From Parabacteroides sp. AD58 (GTDB lineage Bacteria > Bacteroidota > Bacteroidia > Bacteroidales > Tannerellaceae): DNA of 64,000 nt. The notes under the pieces are model-generated. The model saw nothing but the letters and a program-made list of their open reading frames with translations, did no database searches and was not told the origin of the DNA. This document shows positions 9,004 to 17,662 of the stretch, in pieces. Location: positions 3,100,001 to 3,164,000 of the forward strand of contig NZ_CP146284.1 of NCBI RefSeq assembly GCF_023744375.2, in the 5' to 3' direction. Every line of letters begins with the position of its first letter. The first letter of the stretch is position 1. A program made the position numbers and the translations under genes.

Positions 9004-12000
9004 ATGAACAAAAAGTTTTCTACTTTGATGGCTGGTTTACTGCTTAGTGGTGGTTTGTTCAACAGCGTTCTTGCTGAAAAATTACCTTATGGTGAAGTGG
9101 CCAAATCTATTGAGTCGGGAAAGTATTATTTCTTTGTGAATAAAACAAACGATTCTTATGCTTATGGTTTCAAGGAAAATGCTACTAACGACAAATTTAT
9201 TGATCAGCAGTATGCACAAATTGATGGTGATGTAACAGATTACAAAGAATTTGTTTGGAAAGTTGAGGTCGCTCCTATTGAAGTGTCAAGTGGGGTTACA
9301 ACTGCATATGGCTATAAGTTGACAAATTTAGCTACTGGGAAACAGCTATTTTTTGATGCTAATGGTACTGTAGATACAGATTATTCAGATGCTAATCCAA
9401 CTAATGTTTTAAATCAGGTAGTTTGGTTTGGAAATGCAGCTATTGAATATAGAGCAAAAGAAGATAAGGATGGTTCTGCGTATGCAGGTCCATTATATAA
9501 GAATGACGCAACATCAGGAAAAAGTGCATTAGTGATAACACAGACTGGTTTGTCACGGGCTGGTACAACAACTGTATATCCTTGGTTTTTCTACTCTGTT
9601 AATTCTTCAAATATTGATGCAACAGAATTGAATGATCTATACAACTCAACTGGATTTAATTTTGTATTAAATCAGGACAAGTGGAAAGATGTAGATAATA
9701 TCTTTGCAAAAGAAGGTGATCGCATTATGGCTGTTCAAGTTGTAGATGGTAATGTGAAATCTAGTGATGGTAAATACAGTTTCCCTGTAGGTACTTATTT
9801 TGTAGTAAATAATAAACTAGGAGCTGTTCCTCCAGCTACAAAAGGTGGGGAAATTTATGATTTCTTAATGAATTCTACATTAATTGCAGCTTCTCCTTCT
9901 GTAAATGATATCAATGATGCTGATTGGCGTAAAGCTGGTCAAGGCTTCCAGTTGATTAAGAAGGCAGGTCGTGATTTAGTAAAAGTTGGTACAAATAAAG
10001 ATCTTCAAGGAGAAGATGTATCAGTAAACAATGCATGTTTTAAAGTTACAAAAGATTTAAATGGTGACTATGCTCTTCAACTTGCAACCTTCTATTATAA
10101 CGAAAAAACTGGTGCTGAAAAACAAATTTCTGCAGCAGTTGCAATCAAAGTAACTGCTAAAGACGGTGATGATCATGGAGATTTGTATTTAACAACTGAT
10201 GCAAAAGCAGAAAATTTCATTTTTGACTTTAAGGAAGTAAATACAGTTTCTTATACAAAATTCTTGAATCAGAATGCTAAAGCAGTTTACAATATTCAGT
10301 TTGTAAATGATGATTTAGCTGGTAAATATCTGTTCACTCCGGCTTATGCACCAGATACCGCGTATGCTAAGGGTGCGAAGTTTGTTGATCCGACTGCTCC
10401 AGAAGCTCAATATATCATTACTGATGTAGATTTGGATGATAACAACATCACTTTCGAAAACCGTGCTAATAAGGCTTATAGCTTTACTGCTAAATTCTAC
10501 CAGGAAGCAGATGGAGTTTATTCAATGGCTATTAAGAATGGAGCAAGTCAGAAAACATTTACTGACTTGAATGTTGATAAAGATGGTAATATTGTTGTTG
10601 CATCAACTGAGGATTTACATACGCAGTGGGTTAAACTAACTCCTGTTACAGTTGATATGTTTGCTGGTGCATGGGATGTTGATAACTTGACAGAGGTTAC
10701 TATGTCATTTGCTCGTGATGATAAATCAACTTCTAACCGTTTGTTTGTTATGGTTAAAGATAATCAGAAGGGTATTACTGTAAGTGATAATCAATCGGAT
10801 GCAATCCAGTTCCAGCTTGTTAAGAATAAGGAAGTGAACTACATCACAAATGAATATGCTTATCTTTCTGCCGATAATAAAGTGAAGAAATATGCTGATG
10901 GCGATACGATCGCTTATTACACATATAAATTCCAAGCTTACAGAGACGGTGAAGCAGTTGAGAAATATTTGGCATGGAATAGTACAGGCAGTAAATATGG
11001 CTTAGTAGATGATGTCAACACTGCAAATAATTTCATCATTAAAGATAACGCAGCAGACGGTTCTGTGACAATTCTTTATGGTACTTCAACTGTTGGTGAT
11101 TATGATTATACTAAGAATATTGTAGTTGATGAATGGAATGTAGCTTCAAATAGTATTGAAAATTTTGATGGTCATAATATCATTGAAGCTTCTTTGGCTG
11201 AAATCTCAAACGCTAAGGATGTTAAGACATTCTTGAAAGTAGAATCTCCTGAAGTATCATTAGATCCGAAGACTACTTATGCTACATTGACAACTGAATT
11301 AGACAACTATGTGGCTATCAAGAACGATCGTGACGCAATCATTACTGGTAAAGAGACAACATTACGTTTGTTTGCAACAGATACAGACCGTCAGATTCCT
11401 TCATTCTTGATCTCTACTGGTTGGAATGGTGAAACAGGTGAACGTCAGTTCTTGTTCAACTCTGTTGACTCTGTAGATTACAATGTTGCAACAGGTGAAT
11501 TCAATAAAGAATATGCTTTGAACGGTGATTATGATCTGAATAAAGCAATCTTCCGTGTAGGTAAATTGAATGCTGATCATGATACAATTGTTACAACAAT
11601 TAAGGGTAAGGAAACAGCTGTAGCAACTGTTGCTGATCAAAATAAGAATGTACAGGCTGGTTTGAATCGTTATAAATTCCAGATTGTAGAAGATTTGGAT
11701 AATGAAGGTTACTACTTAGTACGTCAGGGTGGTTACTACTTGTTCAATATCAATGAATACTTGGTATTTGCGAATAGCGATCAGTATAACCGTACAAATG
11801 CATTGCGCGTAAAAGTAACTAACGTAGAAGCTCCGACAGCCAACGAAACAATCGCTGCTGGTAACGTAGTAGTAGCTGGTACAAACGGTGCAGTAGTAGT
11901 TAAGGGTGCTGAAGGCAAGAACGTAATCGTAAGCACAATCTTAGGTAAGGTAGTTGCTAACGAAGTATTGACTTCAGACAACGCTCAGATCACAGCTCCT

Positions 12001-12057
12001 GCAGGTGTAGTAGTTGTATCAGTTGACGGCGAAAGCTTCAAAGTGGTTGTTAAATAA
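9004..12057 (+). CDS. DUF6383 domain-containing secreted protein (paralog 1)
   Basis: Predicted exported protein of 1017 residues with unknown function. The signal peptide MNKKFSTLMAGLLLSGG... ends near residue 25. The long middle is rich in beta-type sequence with many DGDY/YAYG/FLN-like turns. It is similar along its length to the paralog at 56864 (for example YGYKLTN, LNDLYNSTGFNF, SPSVNDIND). The last 75 residues form the DUF6383 module, ANETIAAGNVVVAG ... LGKVVANEV ... APAGVVVVSVDG ... VVVK. That module resembles type IX sorting tails: a GK-V turn, a P-A-G-V-strand and a basic last residue. Secretion by T9SS is inference. The ATG at 9004 gives the same N-terminus as both paralogs. Expression is probably set by the invertible promoter upstream. 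Confidence 0.85.
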   Translation: MNKKFSTLMAGLLLSGGLFNSVLAEKLPYGEVAKSIESGKYYFFVNKTNDSYAYGFKENATNDKFIDQQYAQIDGDVTDYKEFVWKVEVAPIEVSSGVTTAYGYKLTNLATGKQLFFDANGTVDTDYSDANPTNVLNQVVWFGNAAIEYRAKEDKDGSAYAGPLYKNDATSGKSALVITQTGLSRAGTTTVYPWFFYSVNSSNIDATELNDLYNSTGFNFVLNQDKWKDVDNIFAKEGDRIMAVQVVDGNVKSSDGKYSFPVGTYFVVNNKLGAVPPATKGGEIYDFLMNSTLIAASPSVNDINDADWRKAGQGFQLIKKAGRDLVKVGTNKDLQGEDVSVNNACFKVTKDLNGDYALQLATFYYNEKTGAEKQISAAVAIKVTAKDGDDHGDLYLTTDAKAENFIFDFKEVNTVSYTKFLNQNAKAVYNIQFVNDDLAGKYLFTPAYAPDTAYAKGAKFVDPTAPEAQYIITDVDLDDNNITFENRANKAYSFTAKFYQEADGVYSMAIKNGASQKTFTDLNVDKDGNIVVASTEDLHTQWVKLTPVTVDMFAGAWDVDNLTEVTMSFARDDKSTSNRLFVMVKDNQKGITVSDNQSDAIQFQLVKNKEVNYITNEYAYLSADNKVKKYADGDTIAYYTYKFQAYRDGEAVEKYLAWNSTGSKYGLVDDVNTANNFIIKDNAADGSVTILYGTSTVGDYDYTKNIVVDEWNVASNSIENFDGHNIIEASLAEISNAKDVKTFLKVESPEVSLDPKTTYATLTTELDNYVAIKNDRDAIITGKETTLRLFATDTDRQIPSFLISTGWNGETGERQFLFNSVDSVDYNVATGEFNKEYALNGDYDLNKAIFRVGKLNADHDTIVTTIKGKETAVATVADQNKNVQAGLNRYKFQIVEDLDNEGYYLVRQGGYYLFNINEYLVFANSDQYNRTNALRVKVTNVEAPTANETIAAGNVVVAGTNGAVVVKGAEGKNVIVSTILGKVVANEVLTSDNAQITAPAGVVVVSVDGESFKVVVK

Positions 12058-12076
12058 TTAAGTTATGACTAACAAC

Positions 12077-12103
12077 ATATCAGGAGTCTCAGACTCCTGA
12101 TAT
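12077..12103 (+). terminator. Perfect 27-nt palindrome after DUF6383 protein 1
   Basis: ATATCAGGAGTCT (12077-12089), one unpaired C, then its complement (12091-12103). No long T-run follows, so it may be a partial terminator or an mRNA-stabilising end. Confidence 0.55.
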
Positions 12104-12126
12104 TTACACGAATATATTACAATTTG

Positions 12127-12186
12127 CACGCACATGAATCTTTTTTAAGATACTTGTAACGAGTAACCCGCGAGGGCGAAAGCGTG
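12127..12186 (+). ncRNA. 3' structured RNA unit (locus 1, unit 1)
   Basis: The outer stem CACGC (12127-12131) pairs with GCGTG (12182-12186). Inside are a second stem, ATCTT/AAGAT (12138-12151), then AGTA, a hairpin CCC-GCGA-GGG and CGAAAG. AGUA opposite GAA around a short GNRA-capped stem is the signature of a bulged-G (loop E, sarcin-ricin) motif. The same plan recurs at 26346, 26421, 26503, 60007 and 60091. Confidence 0.6.
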
Positions 12187-12236
12187 TTTTTACATTATTA
12201 AATTAATATGATAATAGTGTAATAAAAAGTTCTATG

Positions 12237-12272
12237 ACCTTCCAAATCCGAGAGGACAAGGAAGGTTTTTTG
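12237..12272 (+). terminator. Terminator closing the DUF6383-1 3' region
   Basis: ACCTTCC (12237-12243) pairs with GGAAGGT (12260-12266), followed by TTTTTT. Confidence 0.8.
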
Positions 12273-12306
12273 TTTTTATTCCTCTCCGAAATCGAAGAAT
12301 TTCTTC

Positions 12307-12314
12307 TAATTTTG
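12307..12314 (+). promoter_or_regulatory. -7 promoter element for aroB
   Basis: TAATTTTG matches TAnnTTTG and lies 25 nt before the aroB ATG, implying a very short leader. Confidence 0.55.
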
Positions 12315-12339
12315 TTTCCGAAAATAAAATCAATGGATT

Positions 12340-13401
12340 ATGGCTGAACAGAAAGTAGTGATTTGTCAGGATCTGAAAGCCGAGCTACAGGCTTTTCTGG
12401 CAGGTCTGGATTATGATAAGTTGTTTGTATTGACCGATACGCATACGGTGGAGCAGTGCTATCCTTTGGTAAAAGATATTCCTTTGCTGCAGGATGTTCC
12501 GGTTATAACGGTTGAAGCCGGAGATACACATAAGAATTTAGAATCATTGTCGTCTATCTGGATGCGGCTGTCGAATGAAGGCGCGACTCGTCATTCGGTA
12601 TTGTTGAATTTGGGTGGAGGCATGGTTACGGATATGGGCGGTTTCGCCGGTGCTACTTTCAAGCGGGGCATTCGGACGATCAATGTACCGACAACATTGA
12701 TGGCTTCTGTCGATGCCGCGGTTGGCGGTAAAACCGGTATTAACTTCAACGGATTGAAGAATGAGATCGGTTCGTTCTATCCGCCTTTATGTGTCTTTAT
12801 CGACTGTGAATTTCTCCGCACGTTAGATCGTGCCAATATTCTTTCCGGTTATGCCGAGATGATCAAGCATGCACTGATCAGTTCGATGGACGTCTATTTG
12901 CCCGTCATGCTGTATGACATTGATACGATGAATTATTCCTATCTGAATCAGCTGGTGGCACAGTCGGTTGCCGTCAAAGAAGATATTGTGGCAAAGGATC
13001 CGAAAGAGAAAGGTATCCGAAAAGCCTTGAATTTCGGTCATACGATTGGTCATGCGTACGAAAGTCTGTCTTTCCAGCAAAACAAACCGTTGTTGCACGG
13101 ACATGCAGTAGCAGCCGGTTTAGTCAGCGAATTATATTTATCACATAAAGTATGTGATTTCCCGAAAGAGAAACTGAGTCAGGTCATCTGCTACCTGAAA
13201 ACGTATTATCCGGCCTTTTTCTTCACTTGCAAAGACTACGACCGCCTGTATGAATTGATGACACATGACAAGAAGAACGAAGGCGGCATCATCAACTTTA
13301 CTTTGTTAGGACAAATAGGAGATGTGCGTATCAACCAGCACGTTGGAAAAGATCTGATCTTGGAGGCAATGGATTTTTATCGGGAAAGTTTTGGAATTTA
13401 G
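12340..13401 (+). CDS. aroB: 3-dehydroquinate synthase
   Basis: Second enzyme of the shikimate pathway. It converts DAHP to 3-dehydroquinate with NAD and a divalent metal in the cytoplasm. It has 353 residues, close to the usual length. Family hallmarks are visible: GGGMVTDMGGFAG for NAD binding, the NVPTTLMASVDAAVGGKTG signature followed by KNEIGSFYPP, then metal-binding histidines in FGHTIGHAYE and LLHGHAVAAG. It is read toward the tRNA-Pro gene, which has its own promoter inside the last codons of aroB. Confidence 0.98.
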   Translation: MAEQKVVICQDLKAELQAFLAGLDYDKLFVLTDTHTVEQCYPLVKDIPLLQDVPVITVEAGDTHKNLESLSSIWMRLSNEGATRHSVLLNLGGGMVTDMGGFAGATFKRGIRTINVPTTLMASVDAAVGGKTGINFNGLKNEIGSFYPPLCVFIDCEFLRTLDRANILSGYAEMIKHALISSMDVYLPVMLYDIDTMNYSYLNQLVAQSVAVKEDIVAKDPKEKGIRKALNFGHTIGHAYESLSFQQNKPLLHGHAVAAGLVSELYLSHKVCDFPKEKLSQVICYLKTYYPAFFFTCKDYDRLYELMTHDKKNEGGIINFTLLGQIGDVRINQHVGKDLILEAMDFYRESFGI

Positions 13402-13420
13402 AATAAAATCTCTACCTTTG
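13390..13420 (+). promoter_or_regulatory. Consensus promoter for tRNA-Pro
   Basis: TTTG (13390-13393) and TACCTTTG (13413-13420) with exactly 19 nt between them, immediately upstream of the tRNA. The -33 box lies inside the end of aroB. Confidence 0.8.
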
Positions 13421-13439
13421 CACCCGTCAAAAGAAAAGA

Positions 13440-13514
13440 CGGGATGTAGCTCAGCCCGGTTAGAGTACGCGTCTGGGGGGCGTGTGGTCGCTGGTTCGAA
13501 TCCAGTCATCCCGA
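13440..13514 (+). tRNA. tRNA-Pro (anticodon GGG)
   Basis: The acceptor arms CGGGATG and CATCCCG pair fully and the discriminator base is A. The anticodon loop CTGGGGG places GGG at the anticodon. The T-arm GCTGG-TTCGAAT-CCAGT is present. CCA is not encoded. It reads proline CCC/CCU codons. Confidence 0.95.
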
Positions 13515-13567
13515 CTGAAAGCATAAAGGAGTTAAGTTGCTGGCTTAACTCCTTTGTTATTAATAGG

Positions 13568-15109
13568 CTATCTGTTTAGTAAAGATTTTCCTTTCTCCGT
13601 GGTATAATATTTCTGCAACCGGCTGTTAGGTTTGTCAGGAACAGTCATTGCTAGTAATCCTTCTGCAATCAAAGGGTTTATATATTTATTCCTAAATTTA
13701 GTCCGATTACTAAAGTGTAGCAAAGTAATAATTTCTATTAGTGACTTTTCAGATATACAAGCTTCAAGAATTGTTTGTATTTCTCTCTGACTTAGTGTCA
13801 ACTTTGTGCCGACTTGGTCCTGACTTGGTCCCGACTTGGTCCCGACTTGGTCCCGACTTGTTGGTATATCTTCTGTAAATTCAAACTCTTTAGGATCACG
13901 ATAGGTAATGGAAAAGATAAACTCTTCTCCACTATGAATTTCTATCTCAGCGTTTTCAAAGTATAACGGAGCATATTTCCGAATATTTTTCTGTCCAGAA
14001 CCCAGCTCTTCAGCCCATTTCATTTCACGGAATACCTTCGTAATTAGCGGATTCTTTGTACGGGTACGCCAGTCATTTATATTTATATCCCCTGTTTGGA
14101 AAGGTTTTGTCCAATTCTCCGTTATTACCCGGTCACGGAATATGAGAAATTTATTAGTATATGAACTGATATACTCACGGTGCAAAAGTGTATTCGATAT
14201 TACTTCTCTGAATATCATTACCCGCAAATCCAAACGGTCTATACCATTATCCGCTAAACGGAATTTATCTGGCATATTGCGCTGCACAAAATTAAGCAAA
14301 CGGATATATGACTGAATCAGATTGACGCATATCATATCCCGATCATTGTAACGAATATCAGGGTCAGTCGGAAGTGGATGTAAGAAACGTTCGTAAGACA
14401 TGCTACGGTAAATGGCATCTGTACGATGCCACGGACAACAATTCAGAATAGTCTGTTCTTTACCAAATAAAAGAATGGCTGCTAATTTATATCCTTCTTT
14501 GTTTGTTTCCCGTTGTTTACCCCAAAACAGACTTTTTAGGAATTCTTCATTAGTCATGCTCAGCCACGGATGATTAGAGTTATAGATGGAAATGTGGCTG
14601 CGCATAATCTTGAGCGATTCTTCGTCCATATCATTTATAGTTACATCGGGAAATACTTCGTTCTCTGAAGATTCCTTTTCTTTTCGCATGAATATATTCT
14701 TAACTAAATAAGTCTGCTTTGACACATCATTGTCAGCATCACCCCAACGGTCGTAAAAACGGTTCTTATACCTATGTACTTGTTCGCTCTCAGGCACATT
14801 TATATATATGATCAACTTTCCGTCTATCTCAATTACTTCCGGATTGATTGGCATTGGTGGCAAAAACTGTTCTGGATTATTTAATGTATTAATAATACTT
14901 TTGGTCATATCAATGGCGCATTTGGGATTTATTCCAATAATTGCACCATCATCATTCACACCTAAGAAAATATATCCACCTTCTGCATTTAAAAATGAAC
15001 AGATCGTTTCATATACGGAAGCTGAAACTTGATCCGTACATTTCTTAAATTCGACTTGTTTATTCTCTCCAAGAGAAAGCATTTCCCTGATTTTATCTAT
15101 TGATAGCAT
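13568..15109 (-). CDS. AlbA_2-type putative DNA-binding/ATP-binding regulator with 11-nt coding repeat
   Basis: Protein of 513 residues with three parts. An N-terminal AlbA_2 (Schlafen-like) domain covers about residues 10-120 (QVEFKKC, then NAEGGYIFLGVND). A central part carries the GHKL-like ATPase piece common in this family (LREVISNTLLHREY-like around 310). A C-terminal winged helix follows (SQREIQTILE ... NKYINPLIAEGLL). Such proteins are loosely linked to regulation or phage defence, and no partner gene is next to it. Residues about 415-433 (SRDQVGTKSG...) are encoded by four and a half tandem copies of an 11-nt unit, so gain or loss of one copy would shift the frame and remove the winged helix. 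The present copy number keeps the frame open. Confidence 0.85.
   Translation of the reverse strand: MLSIDKIREMLSLGENKQVEFKKCTDQVSASVYETICSFLNAEGGYIFLGVNDDGAIIGINPKCAIDMTKSIINTLNNPEQFLPPMPINPEVIEIDGKLIIYINVPESEQVHRYKNRFYDRWGDADNDVSKQTYLVKNIFMRKEKESSENEVFPDVTINDMDEESLKIMRSHISIYNSNHPWLSMTNEEFLKSLFWGKQRETNKEGYKLAAILLFGKEQTILNCCPWHRTDAIYRSMSYERFLHPLPTDPDIRYNDRDMICVNLIQSYIRLLNFVQRNMPDKFRLADNGIDRLDLRVMIFREVISNTLLHREYISSYTNKFLIFRDRVITENWTKPFQTGDININDWRTRTKNPLITKVFREMKWAEELGSGQKNIRKYAPLYFENAEIEIHSGEEFIFSITYRDPKEFEFTEDIPTSRDQVGTKSGPSQDQVGTKLTLSQREIQTILEACISEKSLIEIITLLHFSNRTKFRNKYINPLIAEGLLAMTVPDKPNSRLQKYYTTEKGKSLLNR
13811..13865 (-). repeat. 11-nt tandem repeat inside the AlbA_2 gene
   Basis: Units GACTTGGTCCT, then GACTTGGTCCC three times, then a partial GACTTG (plus strand), starting at 13811, 13822, 13833, 13844 and 13855. 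The period of 11 is not a multiple of three. Confidence 0.9.
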
Positions 15110-15211
15110 TTTAGATTTTCTGTATGATTGTATATTTCGCTAATTTAATCAAATAATTAATTCACACGTACGGATTATGATAATATCTGGAGATAGGTTC
15201 TTTTTAGATTC

Positions 15212-17509
15212 TTAATACCCAAATCTCGACGTATCGACTTTCTTATGTTTCTTTTCTTTATATCCATTGAACTTATACGTAAAGGAGATGGATAAATTCC
15301 GGTTGATGTTCAGAATATCCATGTTGAGCTTTTGTCCTTTGTAGTCAATCTTGCCATCCGGAACAAAGGTGTTGAATAAATCGTTACCTTGGATCTTCAA
15401 TTCAGCCTTGTCGTTGGCGAAAGTCCATTTCAATCCCAGATCCATTTTCCAGACAGAACTTACGTCGTAGATACCCTGTAACGTCGGACTAACGTACAGT
15501 AGGTTATATTCCAGCTGGAGATTCGGTCGGGAAGAAAGGCGGAATGTGTTGTTCATCTGTACAATGCCTCTCCAGTTGCTCCGGTTCAGGGAGATATTGT
15601 AATACTTGTCGCAGACATCCTGGTTGTATGAACCGTCGAACATACATTGGGCTGTCCACCATGTGCCAACCGAAAAAGGAATGATCAGCGACAAACCTGC
15701 ATTCTGTTCATAATCCAGATTAATGGACTGGTAAACCAATGCCAGTTCATCCGGACTTTGGTAAGGCAACTGCGAGAAGAAATCTTTTACATGCGAATAA
15801 TAAACGTTGGCAATATATTTCCCTTTGAAGATATAAGTCAGTGAAGCCGTGTAATCGGTTGAAGGACGCAGGTACGGATTTCCTTTCAGCTTCATATATC
15901 CATTGATGTAACTGGTGATATCCTGCAGTTCCCAATAGTTCGGATATGCCTTATCCGAAGAAAAGCCTAGTTGAAAGATATGTTCAGAACTCGGTTGATA
16001 ACTCAGTTGAAAAGTCGGGTAAACCGCCCACTGTTGATAATCCATCAGCCGATAATATTCTCCGGCAAGCGATAAAGATATGGATAACTGATTGTTGAAT
16101 GACTTCTCCGTTCCTGCATAGAAATTATAGGTTTCTTCCTGCATGTGAGTATCTGTGTTCGTAACCGGTAAGTCAGTTCCCGCATCCAACTGATATAATT
16201 GTCCGCTTTTTTCTCGGGCGAAGGTGAAATTAATGCCATAATTAAGTCCCCAGCCTTGAGGCAAATCATGGTTTTGTCCGGCATAGACATTCCAGCGGTC
16301 GATAGTCTGTCTTTCTTCTACTAAGAAATGTTGTTCCCCGGTATTCTGATAATTGGTAAAATCCTGCGTTGACGGACTGTTGAAATGGGTATAATCCAGC
16401 CCTACATTCAAGCCGAAAGCCGCGGTATAATCTAAGTTTACATTGTGCATCTGTTCCTGGGATGTCCGGAAACTCTCTGAATCCGAATAATTACCTTTCG
16501 ATCGTGTTGTGGTATTGCCTTTTGTCTGAAATGAACCCGTATAAGCCGTATGCAGACTGTTTCCTTCCGACAGCTGATAATCCAGTCCGAAGCGGACATT
16601 GTGCAGCCAGTGTTTAGCTTCCGTTTCATTCACCTGCTGGATCGAATAAACCTTGTCGTGCAGGGTATGATGCGAATCGGTTCCCATGCCGGAGTCTTTG
16701 TGCCTGTATCCGGCAGCATAGTTGATATCAGCTGATAATTTTTTCCCAGTGTACGAGAGATTTATATTGCCTTCGCCGTTGGCATGAACGAACTGTTGGT
16801 AGTTTCCGCTCACTTCGCCTTTCCAAAACGGATCAGCTGATTTCCCGTTGTCCAATACGATGTTGATGGCTGCGCCTCTAATCCGGTATTTGGCCGGCGC
16901 GTTGTACATGACTTCTATTTTCTTGACTTGTGAAACCGGCGTGCTTTTCAACAGCGTTATCAACTGGTCCTGGTTCATAGATGAAGGTTTTCCGTTAATA
17001 AGTATGTTCATATCTTTTGTGCCGGTTAATGACAGTTCGTCGTTCAGTTCCATGACGCCGGGCAAACGTAACAGAGATTCGTAGGCATTGCTGGCTGTTG
17101 TCCGTTCGGACAAGACTTGTGCATCATAGACTAACGTCCCTTTATCTGCCTTAACCAAAGGACGTTCGCCGGTTACTACCACTTCGTTCAATGCATAATC
17201 TTGTCCTTTCAGTGTAATGATACCGGCATCCGGTCCGCAGTTTTCCTTCTCGAAGGTTTTGAACAGGAGGTGTTGAAAAATCAGTCGATAACAGGTTGGT
17301 TCTTCTTTGAAGACGAAACAGCCCAAGGAATCGGTAATGACGGCATCGATAAAAGTCGAATCGGGCGTTTGCATGATAACGGTCGCTGCCTCGACAGGCT
17401 GTTTGGCTTCATCTACGACTTTCCCTTTTACTTCCTGAGCCATAAGCGGCAAACAGGTACAAGCCATCAGGCTCATGATCATTCCTATTTGTTTACTAAT
17501 CATTGTCAT
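15212..17509 (-). CDS. Outer membrane beta-barrel protein, TonB-receptor-like
   Basis: 765 residues if started at the ATG at 17509, which opens a good signal peptide (MTMISKQIGMIMSLMACTC, cleaved after MAQ). An upstream in-frame start at 17560 would add a charged extension and is unlikely. A carboxypeptidase-regulatory domain (VKGKVVDEAKQPVEAATV) is followed by a plug-like region (NEVVVTGERPLVKADKG, MNILINGKPSS, KIEVMYNAPAKYR). A beta-barrel of the OMP_b-brl_3 type completes it. The family is often linked to metal or peptide sensing or transport. It is divergent from a histidine kinase/response regulator pair with phased direct repeats between them, so it is probably a target of that system. 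The ligand is unknown. Confidence 0.88.
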   Translation of the reverse strand: MTMISKQIGMIMSLMACTCLPLMAQEVKGKVVDEAKQPVEAATVIMQTPDSTFIDAVITDSLGCFVFKEEPTCYRLIFQHLLFKTFEKENCGPDAGIITLKGQDYALNEVVVTGERPLVKADKGTLVYDAQVLSERTTASNAYESLLRLPGVMELNDELSLTGTKDMNILINGKPSSMNQDQLITLLKSTPVSQVKKIEVMYNAPAKYRIRGAAINIVLDNGKSADPFWKGEVSGNYQQFVHANGEGNINLSYTGKKLSADINYAAGYRHKDSGMGTDSHHTLHDKVYSIQQVNETEAKHWLHNVRFGLDYQLSEGNSLHTAYTGSFQTKGNTTTRSKGNYSDSESFRTSQEQMHNVNLDYTAAFGLNVGLDYTHFNSPSTQDFTNYQNTGEQHFLVEERQTIDRWNVYAGQNHDLPQGWGLNYGINFTFAREKSGQLYQLDAGTDLPVTNTDTHMQEETYNFYAGTEKSFNNQLSISLSLAGEYYRLMDYQQWAVYPTFQLSYQPSSEHIFQLGFSSDKAYPNYWELQDITSYINGYMKLKGNPYLRPSTDYTASLTYIFKGKYIANVYYSHVKDFFSQLPYQSPDELALVYQSINLDYEQNAGLSLIIPFSVGTWWTAQCMFDGSYNQDVCDKYYNISLNRSNWRGIVQMNNTFRLSSRPNLQLEYNLLYVSPTLQGIYDVSSVWKMDLGLKWTFANDKAELKIQGNDLFNTFVPDGKIDYKGQKLNMDILNINRNLSISFTYKFNGYKEKKHKKVDTSRFGY

Positions 17510-17573
17510 TTTGTTATCATTTTTGTTTCTGAAGCAAAGGAACGTCCTTTTGTCCGGCAAATAGGTTATCGGC

Positions 17574-17635
17574 TTGTTATGGTTTTGTTATTTAATCGTT
17601 ATCGGCTCGCCGATTGTTAAGGAATTGTTATACCT
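17574..17635. promoter_or_regulatory. Phased 11-bp direct repeats, candidate response-regulator operator
   Basis: TTGTTA occurs at 17574, 17585, 17614 and 17625, with a close match TCGTTA at 17596. The spacings are 11, 11, 18 and 11. One-turn direct repeats are the usual binding pattern of OmpR/PhoB-family regulators, and the adjacent operon encodes one. The last repeat abuts the -7 box. Confidence 0.6.
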
Positions 17636-17638
17636 TTG
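17631..17638 (+). promoter_or_regulatory. -7 promoter element of the two-component operon
   Basis: TACCTTTG matches TAnnTTTG. The in-frame TTG at 17636 lies within this box and so cannot be the start codon of the kinase. Confidence 0.7.
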
Positions 17639-17662
17639 CGATACAAGACGCAAAAGACCTGT

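Noticed and set aside
12127..12186. Hammerhead ribozyme
   Set aside because: The stem II-like hairpin followed by GAAA is suggestive, but the CUGANGA core strand is absent (GAGUAA instead) and no cleavage-site triplet is placed correctly.
13811..13865. Possible CRISPR-like array
   Set aside because: Units are 11 nt with no spacers and lie within a protein-coding frame.
17636..17662. TTG start for the histidine kinase
   Set aside because: The TTG is part of the -7 promoter box; the ATG at 17663 follows at a normal distance.
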